Positions 51,841 to 62,944 of a DNA stretch of 64,000 bases are shown piece after piece. The notes beneath the pieces were generated by a model. It had not been told where the DNA came from. It saw nothing but the letters and a program-made list of their open reading frames with translations, and did not search any database. The position numbers and the translations under genes were made by a program. The stretch is taken from the NCBI RefSeq assembly GCF_027596085.1, contig NC_072467.1, positions 26,695,734-26,759,733 of the forward strand. The letters run 5' to 3'. Position 1 is the stretch's first letter. Each line of letters begins with the position of its first letter. This DNA is from Anoplopoma fimbria (lineage: Eukaryota > Chordata > Actinopteri > Perciformes > Anoplopomatidae).

Positions 51841-52503
51841 CCCTCCCTGGTTGGGGCCCCTGACACTTTCGGCCCTTGGGTCTGTGCTCGCTAGGCTAGT
51901 TCACTAATCCATCCCTGCCTCCAACCTATTTTCATTAGTCATAAATGACATTAGTTACTGACAGTTAAGCAATATCTATCTTAATTATAGCCTACATAAT
52001 TATAAAGCTGTTTAAATTATGATGTACAAATCACAAAAAATACATCATTCTAGCGTAAGAAAAGATTAAAACTTACACTTGAAATGACCCATTTGCAGAG
52101 GTAGAAAAAACAACTGGAAATCATACCTCTACTGGAGCAGATCTGGGTTAAGTGCCTTGCCCAAGGGCACCTCAGTGGTGATAATGAGGGAGGAGCAAAG
52201 GTTTATTGCTGAAACATCCATTTATTAGGAACATAAACATTCCTGTCATCGGTTTCTTTGGGGAATTACTTCTGAGTTGTCATCTTCACTCTGGGTACCA
52301 AAGATCGGCTCCGTTTTTTAATTCTACAGACTTGACGCTGAGTAACGAGAGATAACGAGCCGGTCTGCCGCCTCGGAGAACATCTCCTCTGTGGAGCTCC
52401 AGGTTTCAGCTTCTGCAGCAGCACACGTGCATCACCACTGAAGCCTGGCTCAGCAGCATGTGGCTCATGTGGTTTGTGCCTGATTGAGCCTATTAAGGGC
52501 CCG

Positions 52504-52504
<1 letters not shown>

Positions 52505-52579
<75 letters not shown>
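52505..52579 (+). repeat. (CA)n microsatellite, 75 bp
   Basis: Uninterrupted CA dinucleotides. Confidence 0.99.
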
Positions 52580-52581
<2 letters not shown>

Positions 52582-52759
52582 CACGTGTCACGCTGCTTTT
52601 GGGGCTTTCTCCTGCATGAATCCGCAGCATGCTCGGTTGAGCCTTCACATACATCAAACGCTGACATAAATCAAACTCGAGCTGCTGCTCTTGTCTTTTT
52701 TATGCTTCACTTCTCTGAACACGGGGGCAGCGGGGTTACCCATAATGCCATGTATGAAA

Positions 52760-52990
52760 TGCAGCGGAATTCCGGGACGAGGCGAGGGCCTCCGTGGCGA
52801 CGGCGGGCCCGGGAGCTAATCGCTAACTCACCCGCGCTCTCCCCGGCCCGTGTGCTTATTTTTAGAGGAGCGTCGGGAGGCCAATCGAGACGCTTGCGCT
52901 AATGTTAGCATTAGAGCAAGCGTGGCTAAAGCCGGCCCCCGTTGTAGTGTCCTGTTTGAACACGATCTGCAGAGCGAGGGAGGGAGGAAT
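52760..52990. promoter_or_regulatory. Intronic CpG-rich patch (candidate regulatory element)
   Basis: Roughly 24 CpG in about 240 bp by hand count, inside an otherwise CpG-poor intron, with no repeat structure seen. Phrases such as gcgctaatgttagcattaga add TAAT-type sites. Could be an enhancer, an alternative start or simply GC-rich unique DNA. Confidence 0.35.
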
Positions 52991-53355
52991 GGGGGGGGGA
53001 TGTCGGAGAGATTCCTCCTGATTCATTTGGACAGCAGATGCTTACTAAGAGGCGATAAAAGCTTGTTGTTGCCGTTTTTAACAGGGATGCAGCGTGACTG
53101 ACCCTGTGGAGCTGCAGGAGGAGAAACCCTCTCCAGTCGGATCAAGGGAGGAGGGTGGAGGAAGGGGGGAGGAGATACTGTAGGTGTGTGGAGTGATGAA
53201 TATGTGAAGAGCTCATCTCCCGCTAGGACTTCACTTCAAATATGCAGCGTTTTTATAAACTGCTGAACCAAGCAGGAAGAGGAAACAGCCAGAGAGAGAT
53301 CAGCCGTTTGAACCTCGAGATTAAAGGAGGAGTTCAACATTTTTCGGAAATGTTT

Positions 53356-53652
53356 TAGTCTTGGGGGGGAAATAGGTAATAATGAAGGATCTGATGAAAG
53401 GATAGATTCAGTGTGTTCGGGTCTGTTTTAAATGCTACTCCTCAGATGTAGCGTTGCACTTCTTTAATATTATCAAACTCATAATAAACTACACTTCCTG
53501 TAAGTCGCTTTGGATAAAAGCGTCTGCTAAATGACTGTAATGTAATGTAATGTAATAATGGACAGTTTAAAAGAAAAAAAAAAAGGATTAAATATGATGC
53601 ATCAGAATCACAGAGGCATTTTGTGCCCTTGTCAAAACCTGCCACCTATATC
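53356..53652 (+). repeat. 200-bp dispersed repeat, copy B (with insertion)
   Basis: Same sequence as 49453-49670, but carrying a 69-bp insertion at 53486-53554. Confidence 0.9.
53486..53554 (+). mobile_element. 5'-truncated SINE/LINE tail insertion, 69 bp
   Basis: Carries the gtcgctttggataaaagcgt tail and (TAATG)n end. ATAAT flanks both sides (53481-53485 and 53555-53559), and the uninterrupted site is preserved at 49453-49670. Typical of a truncated reverse-transcription insertion. Confidence 0.88.
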
Positions 53653-54853
53653 ACTTCCTTTTTCTTCTGTTCTAAAGAACATATTTAGCTTTTTAAAGAC
53701 CCCGTTGCTTAGAGTTTACAGGTTTATTTAAGTGTCTAGAATCTCTAGATTCAGTATGTTTCGGTTTCTCAGCCTTCATTAAATATGTATGAGGTAAACT
53801 GGTGTAAAGCCTAAGCTATTGTGCTCCAGAGCCTCAGTGTTGTTGTACTATATAGTGTATGTTTTTAATATGTCCGTTCAGCACAAAGTGATTCGTACAA
53901 CCAAACCTCAGGAAATCAACCTGGTTACGAAGATTACAATGCTTTTTCACTGCGTAAAATTTGCGTTCTGTGTTTAAGTACTCATGACAAAAACAACAGT
54001 TTGAAAACATTTTTTTACATGCAAATTAGTGGTACAAACTTTTTGTTTTATTAAAATGTCGTATATTTAAATATATGCAGATCATCACATGAGGTTATGC
54101 ATCTATCACGACTTTAGTGACTATGAGCTTAAAACCTCCAAACCTCCCTCTGGTTACCGTGTGTTTGCAAAGCTTTCAGGTCTCTGTGTGTTTTATTTAA
54201 GAGGTTTAATTTAATCTCTCTTCCTGAAAACCTCTAACATGATGTTAGGGTATTAGATATCACAAAATCAGCAGCCACCTACTGTGGATGTGACACATCT
54301 GAAGGGAATGGCACATAATAACATTGAGGTGTTGAATCAAGAATGATGAAAACTTTATTGGGGCTGAAATCAAACAAAACAGCTGAACGAGGCGTGAAGG
54401 AACCTGAATGAGCTGCAGTCAGAGTAAAGAGCAGAGTGAGCACGTATTATCACACGGATGAATGGACGAGCTGCAGCTCTCGCCGCCCACGCCGCCCGCC
54501 AAGGTCTCCCGGAAACAATCGATACCTGAGGACCGGTTCAATAAAACTCTGAGGCGCTCGCTTCGCTGTGTTTCTGTGCAACACACGCTTCCTGTCAGCG
54601 CGGCGAGGAAGAGGAAGAGCTGCTGCTGCTGCTGCCAACGGATCCATCGGGTCGAAAACGGGTGGATTAATGGAGCATCACGTCTCTTTCTCCTCTGACT
54701 GGATGACAAACTGCAGCTGTGAGAAAGCATGTATCGACAGGCTGGAAAAATAAAGTTCACATTTAGTCAGAACTTCCACTCAACACGTAGAAGGAGTATT
54801 TATGGTTTCAAATCTCAAGGGATTGTCGAAAAAACAAGTATTACACAGTTTTA

Positions 54854-55313
54854 CCACAGACTGTATATTAGAAGTGGACGTAGTCTTCGTGACGTCACCC
54901 ATTGGTTTGTGGACTGATGTTATGAAGCCTCAAGTTCAGGGTTTTAGCCGTGGCCATCTTGACTTTTTTGCAATCAGTGACCATATTTGGACTGTGGAGG
55001 AGTGACGTAAAGACGCAAGGTAGCCCCGCCCCTAAAGCATCCCCTGCTTTATGGTCTGTTTGACTCTAAATGGAGCATCATTTACTAAATGAACATCATG
55101 CTGTATTGAAGAAGACTTGAAACTAGAGATTGAGACCATAAACTCATGTTTACAATGTTTACTGAGGGAATAAATCAAGAGAGAAGTAGAGTCATTTTCT
55201 CATAGACTTCTATACAACCAGAGGAGTCGCCCCCTGGTGGACAGGAGAGAGAATACAGCTTTAAGACACTTCAGCATCGGCTTCACTCTTTAGAACCAGA
55301 GGTTGCCACCTTG
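54854..55313 (-). repeat. CT repeat, copy 10
   Basis: Minus-strand copy. The CTCF-like block is at 55227-55240 (minus strand; CCACCAGGGGGCGA). A perfect TGACGTCA lies at 54890-54897, with an inverted CCAAT (ATTGG, 54901-54905) beside it. Confidence 0.9.
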
Positions 55314-55314
55314 T

Positions 55315-55440
55315 TAGTAGCTACAAAATCAATTTGAATGAAATCCACGTAATGGTTAACCAAGAAGTATAAAGAGCGGCAAACTCCACTTAAGAAGGAG
55401 GTCGTGGTCGGCGGGTGGTTCTAAAAACACCAACCTTTCA
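55315..55440. repeat. Dispersed repeat (TTGCCTAAACC-type), fragment
   Basis: Contains atccacgtaatggttaacc and aagtataaagagcg phrases similar to 16990 and 47400. Weak. Confidence 0.35.
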
Positions 55441-58019
55441 ACCGAGTCACTTTGACCTCACAAAACATGTTTTTCGACATAACTCAAGAATGAATATGCT
55501 TAATATAACAATTGCACACATATGTCTAATAGGATAAAATGATGAAGTGAAGACATTTTGGACGGAATGTAAACTGTATCTTGACTTGGTGGAGGCAGAC
55601 AATCTGCTTTTATTCTAGTTTATTCTGCAGAACCGACTGTTTGTGTCTTCGTGTGTCACCACAGAGTTATCACGATTACCTTGTTTGGAAATGATGTGGA
55701 GCGAGGACATTTTATATCAACACAGATATCCTCTGGAGTGAAATGAAGGGAAGTGAAGGGGGGAGGGGATGGAGAGGCCGAGGTGGTGTTGGGGATGGAT
55801 GGGGGGGCTCTCCATCCTGAGGCGAGTTTTGGTGAATCATCGCCACGCTGATGTGATTTGTGATGCTTTTATTCGTGTTAAGGAACGAATTCAGGGCAGG
55901 AGAGAATCAAACGGGCGCCCACTCACTTCATTATGAAATCTGTTTCCTTTTAGTTGTTGTTGCTCGGCTCTTTAGCTCCAATCTGCTGCTCTTCCTCTTG
56001 GCTTCACCGGCTCCAAACTAATCCGCTTCCAGTTCGAGACTCCGCCGTCCCCCCCCCCCCCGATGTTGAATTCGCCCCGCAGCGAGGAGGGCAGCTCTCC
56101 CGTACGAAGGACACACAATACCGTGAAAGAAAAACAACCAGGCTGATTCTGGAAACAAAACATCAAGTTTAGGAGGATTAAGAGAACATCTGTGTTCTTT
56201 GCAATGTTCAAACACTCCAGGCATGAATGAAGAAACATTAATATTTATACAGATGATATATTGCATTTAAAACCACCTCCTGGACCCTGAGACCTGCAGG
56301 ATCTGTCTTTAAAACGCTGCAGTAGGCTCTGTCCTGAAGCTAAAGTGAAGAAGATATGCTAGCCCACTTTATGCTAATCCCATGCAGTATTTTGCATGCT
56401 GTTATTTTTCGCCTCTACTAAAAATGATGTATTTGAATATTGCTGCGTACTAGGGTCCCTAAACAGTCTTGGAGTTGCATAACTTGGGTATGAATGTGAA
56501 GCTGAGACTCTCGTGGACCCAATGAGCCAATTTCTATTCATGTGTGTAGTCCCCAGTGTTAGCCATTTCTCATAGTGAGACCATTTTTTAAACTAGAGCG
56601 CTTTTTTAAACTCATGATACTTTACAATCACAAGCTAGAGACGAGTGGTATCCAGAGGATGTCTGGCTTCTCTCGGTATATTACCAATGAAAGGGGTTCC
56701 TGAGCAGTTTCCAGAACAGTTGGTTGAAAAATGCAATTATTTAGTCTTTAGTCTTCCCCAAGTTCTTTGTGTCTTTATGTGGTTGTTTGGAAGGATTTTT
56801 AATCATTTTTAATCATTCTACTGGTCAGTAATGTTAAAATTCTGCACCAAAAACTGTGATACAAATGGCATGGACCCAAATATTGCTCCAACAACTTATG
56901 AGACAAATAGAGACATATAATAGACAAGGAGAAAGACCATTGCATACATCCATCATGATGCTCTTAGCCCGGATTCATTAATTATTATTATGATTTATGA
57001 CTTGAACAACTTGACACACGCTGCTGAGCTGCATCTCCAATTAATCTTCAGGCTCCATGTCTCTCGCTTAAGATCCTCTGTCCCCCTCTAAAAAAGACAA
57101 AAACTGTTCTATGTCGTTCTCTAAGGGTTAACAGTCCGATTTCATCCGTCTTAAATGCTCGTTGGATGGACTGTATTAGACTTTCGTTATTTTGCTTCTT
57201 CTTTGAGATCGCCCAAATTGCCCAAATGCACAAATGTAATAAAGGTAAAAGTAATACATTTTGCAGATACGTTCACTATCAACACTGTGAAAAAGAAATC
57301 CAGGTGGCATTACATTTACTTGAAATACAATTTGAAGGATATAAATGTAACTTTTTAGAGACAGGGTTGGACGAAGAGTGATATTTTTTCATTATTATAA
57401 CAAATAAATGTTTTTTTCAAAGGCGCCTTACTTTAAGGTTTCGATATATTTGTAAAATTGTATATTAATAATAATATTCTGTGTCTCTTCAGAAGTTATT
57501 TAAGCGGTCCGGTTCAGGTTATAGTTATAGGATCTGGTCCTGGTCAAACAAAACCTCTCCATGGAGAAACAAAATCTCTCTACAGCTTCAATTGTGATCT
57601 GATTCAACATGAAAAAAGGTTTTGCAAAAATCAGTTCATGTATGTATTCTTTTTCCTAAACTTGTCTAAAGAAAAATCTGATTCCCATCTAGATTTGAAT
57701 CAAACCTATATTTTTATTTGTTAGTCTTCAAATTGCATGTTAAATGCCACTTATATGTACTTAACCTTAACAACACTCACTAAGGCTCATTATTTAGTAT
57801 GTTTTACTGAAAAAAAATACAAATCTGTGACTTCAATTGATCTGTCATGAAAATTACAAAAGTGGATGAGATGTTGAGAAAAGTCAGCCCTTACAAAACT
57901 TACATTGCAAAGAAAAGTCTTGCTGCAAAACACTCGGGGACAAAAAAAAGACAAAAAAAACCCAAGAAAATTGCGTCGTATTGCTTCTGTGTGATTTGTA
58001 CGTATGAATAAGATTATAT

Positions 58020-58675
58020 GCAGACGTTCGGAGAAAATTGGACCCTTTTTGTGCAAATGGGCCTCGTTGCAAAAACGATACCAATTCACAAAGATTCCGC
58101 GCTCATTTCCAGACGCAGTTACATTGACATTTTAAGTGTCTTCAGAGAGTTGGTGGAAACGTTATGAAGGCTGTCGTTTATTTTGGGACGCAGTGACAGG
58201 ATGCATTGACAGCTGTGCCATGAAGAATAAACGAATAACGCTCCTCTACACGTAATATCTGAAAATATATGAGAAAATAAACAATCGAATCAATGAAGTT
58301 ACACTGCTGTGCCTTTCCTTAAAGGGGAGAAACACTGATCGTTCCTGCTGCTGTGGGATGGCTGCAGGTATTAAATAAACAAAACAATGTCTTTTAAAAA
58401 CAATAAAAGAATGTAATAGGTATTTTCCTCATTGTTATGTATTTTTTTACCCAACAGAATATGTAGGAGTATATGGCCTCAAGCACATTTATAATTCATC
58501 ACATGGATAATAGCAATCATTTGCAAAGCCGGGCAAATTCCATTCAGCTGCAAACCTTTATGGCTGTTTTTGACTACGATATAACTTGCATGATTTATTT
58601 TTTGTGAATCGGACCTTGAGACGGAGTAGATAGCGACGTCCGTGATCCATTCTTTGTGAATTTGCCCCTAAGTAG
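58020..58675. repeat. Possible old transposon-derived segment
   Basis: Phrases such as gcaaatgggcctcgttgc, cacaaagattccgcgctc and ctttgtgaatttgcccct look like the ends of a fish dispersed element. No target duplication or reading frame supports it. Confidence 0.3.
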
Positions 58676-60077
58676 TTTAACTATTACCAATTATTTTATT
58701 AAATTCCATGAGGTCATTTTGTTTTTATATTCATATTCTGAGCTGAGCTCGTCAATCCATACATTAAACTAAAGTTTTCACACAAAATCCCTGTGTAATC
58801 ATGTCAATCATATCGATCAAAATCTGTAAATTATGAAAATGATGTTGTTAAAAGGGAGCGTTTGTTATCACTTGTAGATTCATGAATTAAACAAAATAAA
58901 GCTTCATGCATAATTAAAGACATGAAGGAGCTTGTTCTATGATGTCAGGTGACAAATCACTTTACAGCATAATATAATTGTATAAAAAAAGTATTATTAT
59001 TGAACACAGTATGTGGCAGTTTTAACATCACTACTCTGGAGCAATAACAATAGAAACCATAACATCTGAGTCTGACTGAAGTTTCAGATGATTCAAATAT
59101 TAATAATCGGCAGGCTTAGTGTGAACGGTGTGAGACAACATGAGGTTTTTAACTTGGCAGGGAGGAGTGAGACAATATGGCAACAAGACGTTCGCGTGGT
59201 TGTTCTGGTGACGAGCTGGAGAGGAAACTGTGATAAGATGACTCAAACCTGCATCGGCTACAAAACACACCGGCCGAATCACTGAGAGTCTTTAACAGAG
59301 AAAGGTGGCTGTGGTCAGTTTGGATTCATATTGATTCATTCATGAATCTGAAATCATTTTCATTTTCATCGTCAAAAAACCTCCAAATGTTTTAAAAACC
59401 AAATCACAGAATGGATTTTTCTTTTCTCTTACTCAAGGTCTTTGTGACTTAATTTGGGATTTTTTAAATAATTCTTAACAATTCTCAAGTGAACAAAAAT
59501 TATTAGAGCCATCAACTCAAATTTAGAGTTGATGCTATTTTATTTAAACAACTTTGAGACATACTAGAGCATGAGAATGACCATCATATACTTCCATCAT
59601 GATGTTCTAATCCCTAATTGAAGCTTTGTTTATACTGTACTATACTATACTATACTTTAATATATTATAACATTTCTTCTTAGAAATCTACTTCAGTATG
59701 TCCAAACAATCACCACACATTGGCACATTGCATCACCTACCTCCATTGGGTGGGATAAGTGTTTGTCTTGGATGTCATGTTTTCTTGAAACTGTGGAAGA
59801 AAGAGAACTTTGAGTGACGACACCAGGAGCCAATCAGTAAGCGGGCAGACAAATAACCCAAAGTTACATTTGTCAACAAGTGATCTAAGATAGAACAGCT
59901 CAGACAAATGTAAGAGTGTGAGACGAGCAGTATGGCATCAAGAAACTCATAAGCTTGATCACACGGTTATAACCAAATTATGTTCAATTACTGTCCCAGT
60001 AAACAAAGACACCTAAATAAATGTTTGCCATCAAATTCTGAGTCAGGCTTCTGTTCTTGTCTTTTTGTTTTATACAG

Positions 60078-60217
60078 GAAGTGCAGGGACTCCCGTCACC
60101 TTCAACGAGAACGGCGACGCTCCCGGACGCTACGACATCTTCCAGTATCAGATCAACAACAGGTCGACGGCAGAGTACAAGGTCATCGGACACTGGACCA
60201 ATCAGCTGCATCTAGAC
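60078..60217 (+). CDS. grm8: mGluR8-like exon, end of Venus flytrap
   Basis: 140-nt exon, acceptor tttatacag, donor GAC|gtaagg; phase 1 in, phase 0 out. It encodes [20 protein letters not shown] followed by [18 protein letters not shown] and [22 protein letters not shown] is shared by group III receptors; the [17 protein letters not shown] stretch is the mGluR8 version. NRS is a possible N-glycosylation site, equivalent to NKS in mammalian mGluR8. This exon fish version has one extra residue (STAEY versus STEY). It lies between a 14.3-kb intron and a 1.8-kb intron. Confidence 0.95.
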
Positions 60218-61265
60218 GTAAGGACCAATGATCTCAATCTTCTTATTTTGTCAGCATCTGTAAACCAGAGTGAAACAAGTCATCATTGAAGTGATGATGT
60301 TGATCATTTTGACTAAGCTTGCATGGCAGCTGGATTCTCGCAATAGTACGAGACTGCACGGAAAATCCATCTTGTCAAGTAATGTGTCCATACCACTCCG
60401 TCCAAACCACATTGGGCCAATCAACAAGGTTTGCATAACTCCTGCCATAGAATCAGATGTATCAAATCTGGGGAGTATGTGTTCATTGAAAGAAGAGCAA
60501 AGAACGGGATTGAAGGGTTTTCTATCGATGGAAAAGGTGTTTTCATTCTTCTCCCGACTTGCTTTGGCAAGAGTTCGACAGATTGACAGTTGGTTCATCC
60601 AATCACCTGCCAAGTATCAATTGAGAGTGCCCGCCCTTTTTCCAAACATCTTCCAATGATGGTTTCTCAGATGGTTCTGTGTAACAAACCATCTGGCACA
60701 TCAGGGTTGATTCAACACCTTAACAGCCTGATAATGGACATGGTCTTAATGCGGATTCTGTGGAAGATGAAATTGGTAAATGGTGAATGAGAAATATTTC
60801 CAACTCTTTCCAACTTGTTAATTTACCCTCCTATTAATGAGCAAACCTAAAGATGCTCTTCACCAAACATGATGAGTTTTCTCTGGATGTTGGAAACAGC
60901 AGTTTGACAAAACAACCTCAACTCAAGCTTGGTAACAAAGTACTAAGTGAACTTTGAGTTGAGAGAGTCTCAATGAAAGATGTTTGCTGAACTCTTTAAC
61001 TTTGTTATCTTCTGCAATATTTCCACATTATGAATCCACACTGGGTCTGTGTGGGAGTCCATTATTGTCTTCATGTGGACACCTGAGAGCACAGTCAGTC
61101 CACTGACCAAAGGAACAGTGTTTCAATCCTCCTCCATGTTGTACAGTGTTTGCAGTCTGTTTAACCATTTGTTAAGTATTTAAGTATTAAGTATTTCACC
61201 AAGCTTAAGCTTTGTTGCCATTGTTACTTGTTAACCTACCTTGATTTAGAAATGTGGTTAATCTA

Positions 61266-61896
61266 GGCTGCAACCTCTGGTTCTGAAGAGTGAAGCTGAC
61301 GCAAAAGTGTCTTTAAGCTGCATTCTCTCTAGTGTCCACCAGGGGGCGACTCCTCTGGTTGTATAGAAGTCTATGAGAAAATGACTCTACGTCTCTCTTG
61401 ATTTATTCCCTCAGTAAACATTGTAAACATGAGTTTATGGTCTCAATCTCTAGTTTCAAGTCTTCTTCAATACAGCATGATGTTCATTTAGTAAATGATG
61501 CTCCATTTAGAGTCAAACAGACCATAAAGCAGGGGATGCTTTAGGGCGGGGCTACACACTGATTGGCAGGTCTCTACCAGAGACTTATATGGCATCTCTA
61601 CATTAAACCTCGTCAGTCCAAATATGGTCAATTCCGTTCATGCAAAAAGTCAAGATGGCGATGGTCAAAATGCCAAATCGAGGCTACAAGACGTTCTCCA
61701 TTCAGAGGGTCAGTGGTTCAATACCCGGCTTCGGCAGTTGATGTGTCCTTGGGCAAGACACTTAACCCCAAATGGGTAGCCCTGTCATCAGTGTGTGAAT
61801 GGGTGAATGATATGTAATATACTACTGATTGTAAGTCGCTTTGGATAAAAGCGTCTGCTAAATGACTGTAATGTAATGTAATTTACAGTCTATGGG
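61266..61896 (+). repeat. CT repeat, copy 11, with SINE sequence near its 3' end
   Basis: The core is intact, with the CTCF-like block at 61336-61349 (CCACCAGGGGGCGA) and YY1-like AAGATGGCGAT at 61652-61662. About 60-70 bp of the usual end are absent and replaced by SINE sequence (about 61693-61882). The terminal tacagtctatgg then resumes. Confidence 0.88.
61693..61882 (+). mobile_element. SINE, 5'-truncated and internally deleted
   Basis: Same family as 18607: B box region ggttcaatacccggcttcgg, gtccttgggcaagacactta and the tail ggataaaagcgtctgc with (TAATG)n. The A box is missing, and about 70 bp of the body between cttaacccc and ctgtcatcag are deleted. Confidence 0.88.
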
Positions 61897-62008
61897 TTGA
61901 AATAAGATGTGGTTATATAATAATTCTGATGTTGTTGAGCTGTTTGATTGGCTTTTGAGTGCAAAGATAAATGTTGACCAGACTGGTTCGTTCTCCAACC
62001 CCCTCCAG

Positions 62009-62944
62009 ATGGAGACCCTCCAGTGGACCACCGGCGACTCCTCGCTGCCGGCCTCGGTGTGCAGCCTGCCCTGCCGGACCGGCGAGAGGAAGAAGGTGGT
62101 GAAGGGCGTCCCGTGCTGCTGGCACTGCGAGCGCTGCGAGGGATACCACTTCCAGGCCAGCGAGTTCACCTGCGAGCTCTGCCCCTACGAGAAGAGACCC
62201 GACCAGAACCGCACCAGCTGCCAGGCCATCCCCATCATCAAGCTGGAGTGGAGCTCGCCGTGGGCGCTGTTGCCCGTCTTCATCTCCGTCCTGGGAATCA
62301 TCGCCACCACCTTTGTCATTGTCACCTTTGTGCGATACAACGACACCCCCATTGTTCGCGCCTCAGGGCGGGAAATGAGCTACGTGCTGTTGACGGGCAT
62401 CTTCCTTTGTTACGTCATCACCTTCCCCATGATCGCTGCACCCGACGTGGCCGTCTGCTCGTTCCGCCGAATCTTCCTAGGCCTCGGCATGTGCTTCAGC
62501 AACGCCGCGCTGCTCACCAAGACCAACCGCATCCATCGCATCTTCGAGCAGGGCAAGAAGGCCGTGACGGCGCCGCGCTTCATCTCGCCGGCCTCCCAGC
62601 TGGTCATCACCTTCTCGCTCATCTCAGTCCAGCTGCTGGGCGTCCTCGTGTGGTTCACCGCCGACCCGCCGCACACCTTCGTGGACTACGGCGAGCAGCG
62701 CACGCAGGATCCCGGGAACGCTCGCGGCGTCCTCAAGTGCGACATCTCCGACCTGTCGCTCATCTGCTCGCTGGGATACAGCATCCTCTTGATGGTCACA
62801 TGCACTGTTTACGCCATCAAGACGCGCGGCGTGCCAGAGACCTTCAACGAGGCCAAACCCATTGGATTTACTATGTACACGACCTGCATCATCTGGCTCG
62901 CCTTCATCCCCATCTTCTTCGGCACGGCGCAGTCGGCGGAGCGG
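62009..62944 (+). CDS. grm8: mGluR8-like exon: cysteine-rich domain and TM1-TM6
   Basis: 936-nt exon (312 codons, phase 0 both sides) after acceptor accccctccag, with GAGCGG|gtgagt donor. It starts METLQW, continues through the cysteine-rich domain with nine cysteines ([28 protein letters not shown]), then TM1 ([20 protein letters not shown]), TM2 ([16 protein letters not shown]), TM3 ([12 protein letters not shown]), the [17 protein letters not shown] loop, TM4 ([20 protein letters not shown]), the [10 protein letters not shown] extracellular loop, TM5 and TM6 ([20 protein letters not shown]), ending [15 protein letters not shown] and DYGEQRT are mGluR8-type. Group III receptors couple to Gi/o and mostly act presynaptically to lower glutamate release. 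TM7 and the tail would be in a following exon outside the window. Odd: proline in TM2 (62426-62428) and asparagine in TM3 (62501-62503), where other group III receptors have Leu and Tyr. Reading on past 62944 gives a stop within a few codons, so the splice is needed. Confidence 0.97.

Larger units (their letters stand above)
45756..60077 (+). other. 14.3-kb intron
   Basis: Carries fragments of the TTGCCTAAACC-type dispersed repeat (47180-47960) with a local 32-bp tandem, a foldback hairpin (48716-48817), a pair of related 200-bp repeats (49453 and 53356), triplet arrays, a degenerate 21-bp minisatellite (51421-51840), a (CA)n array, a CpG-rich patch (52760-52990) and one minus-strand CT-repeat copy (54854-55313). 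Segment 58020-58675 may be an old transposon. About 45760-47170, 47970-48700, 50190-50500, 53660-54850, 55640-57780 and 58680-60070 hold nothing I recognise. Confidence 0.85.
60218..62008 (+). other. 1.8-kb intron
   Basis: About 60218-61260 shows no recognisable element. A CT-repeat copy whose end is replaced by SINE sequence fills 61266-61896, stopping 112 bp before the next exon. The acceptor is a pyrimidine-rich ccaaccccctccag. Confidence 0.85.

Noticed and set aside
49453..53652. Segmental duplication of 3.9 kb
   Set aside because: Similarity stops at both ends of the 200-bp unit, so it is better seen as two copies of a dispersed repeat.
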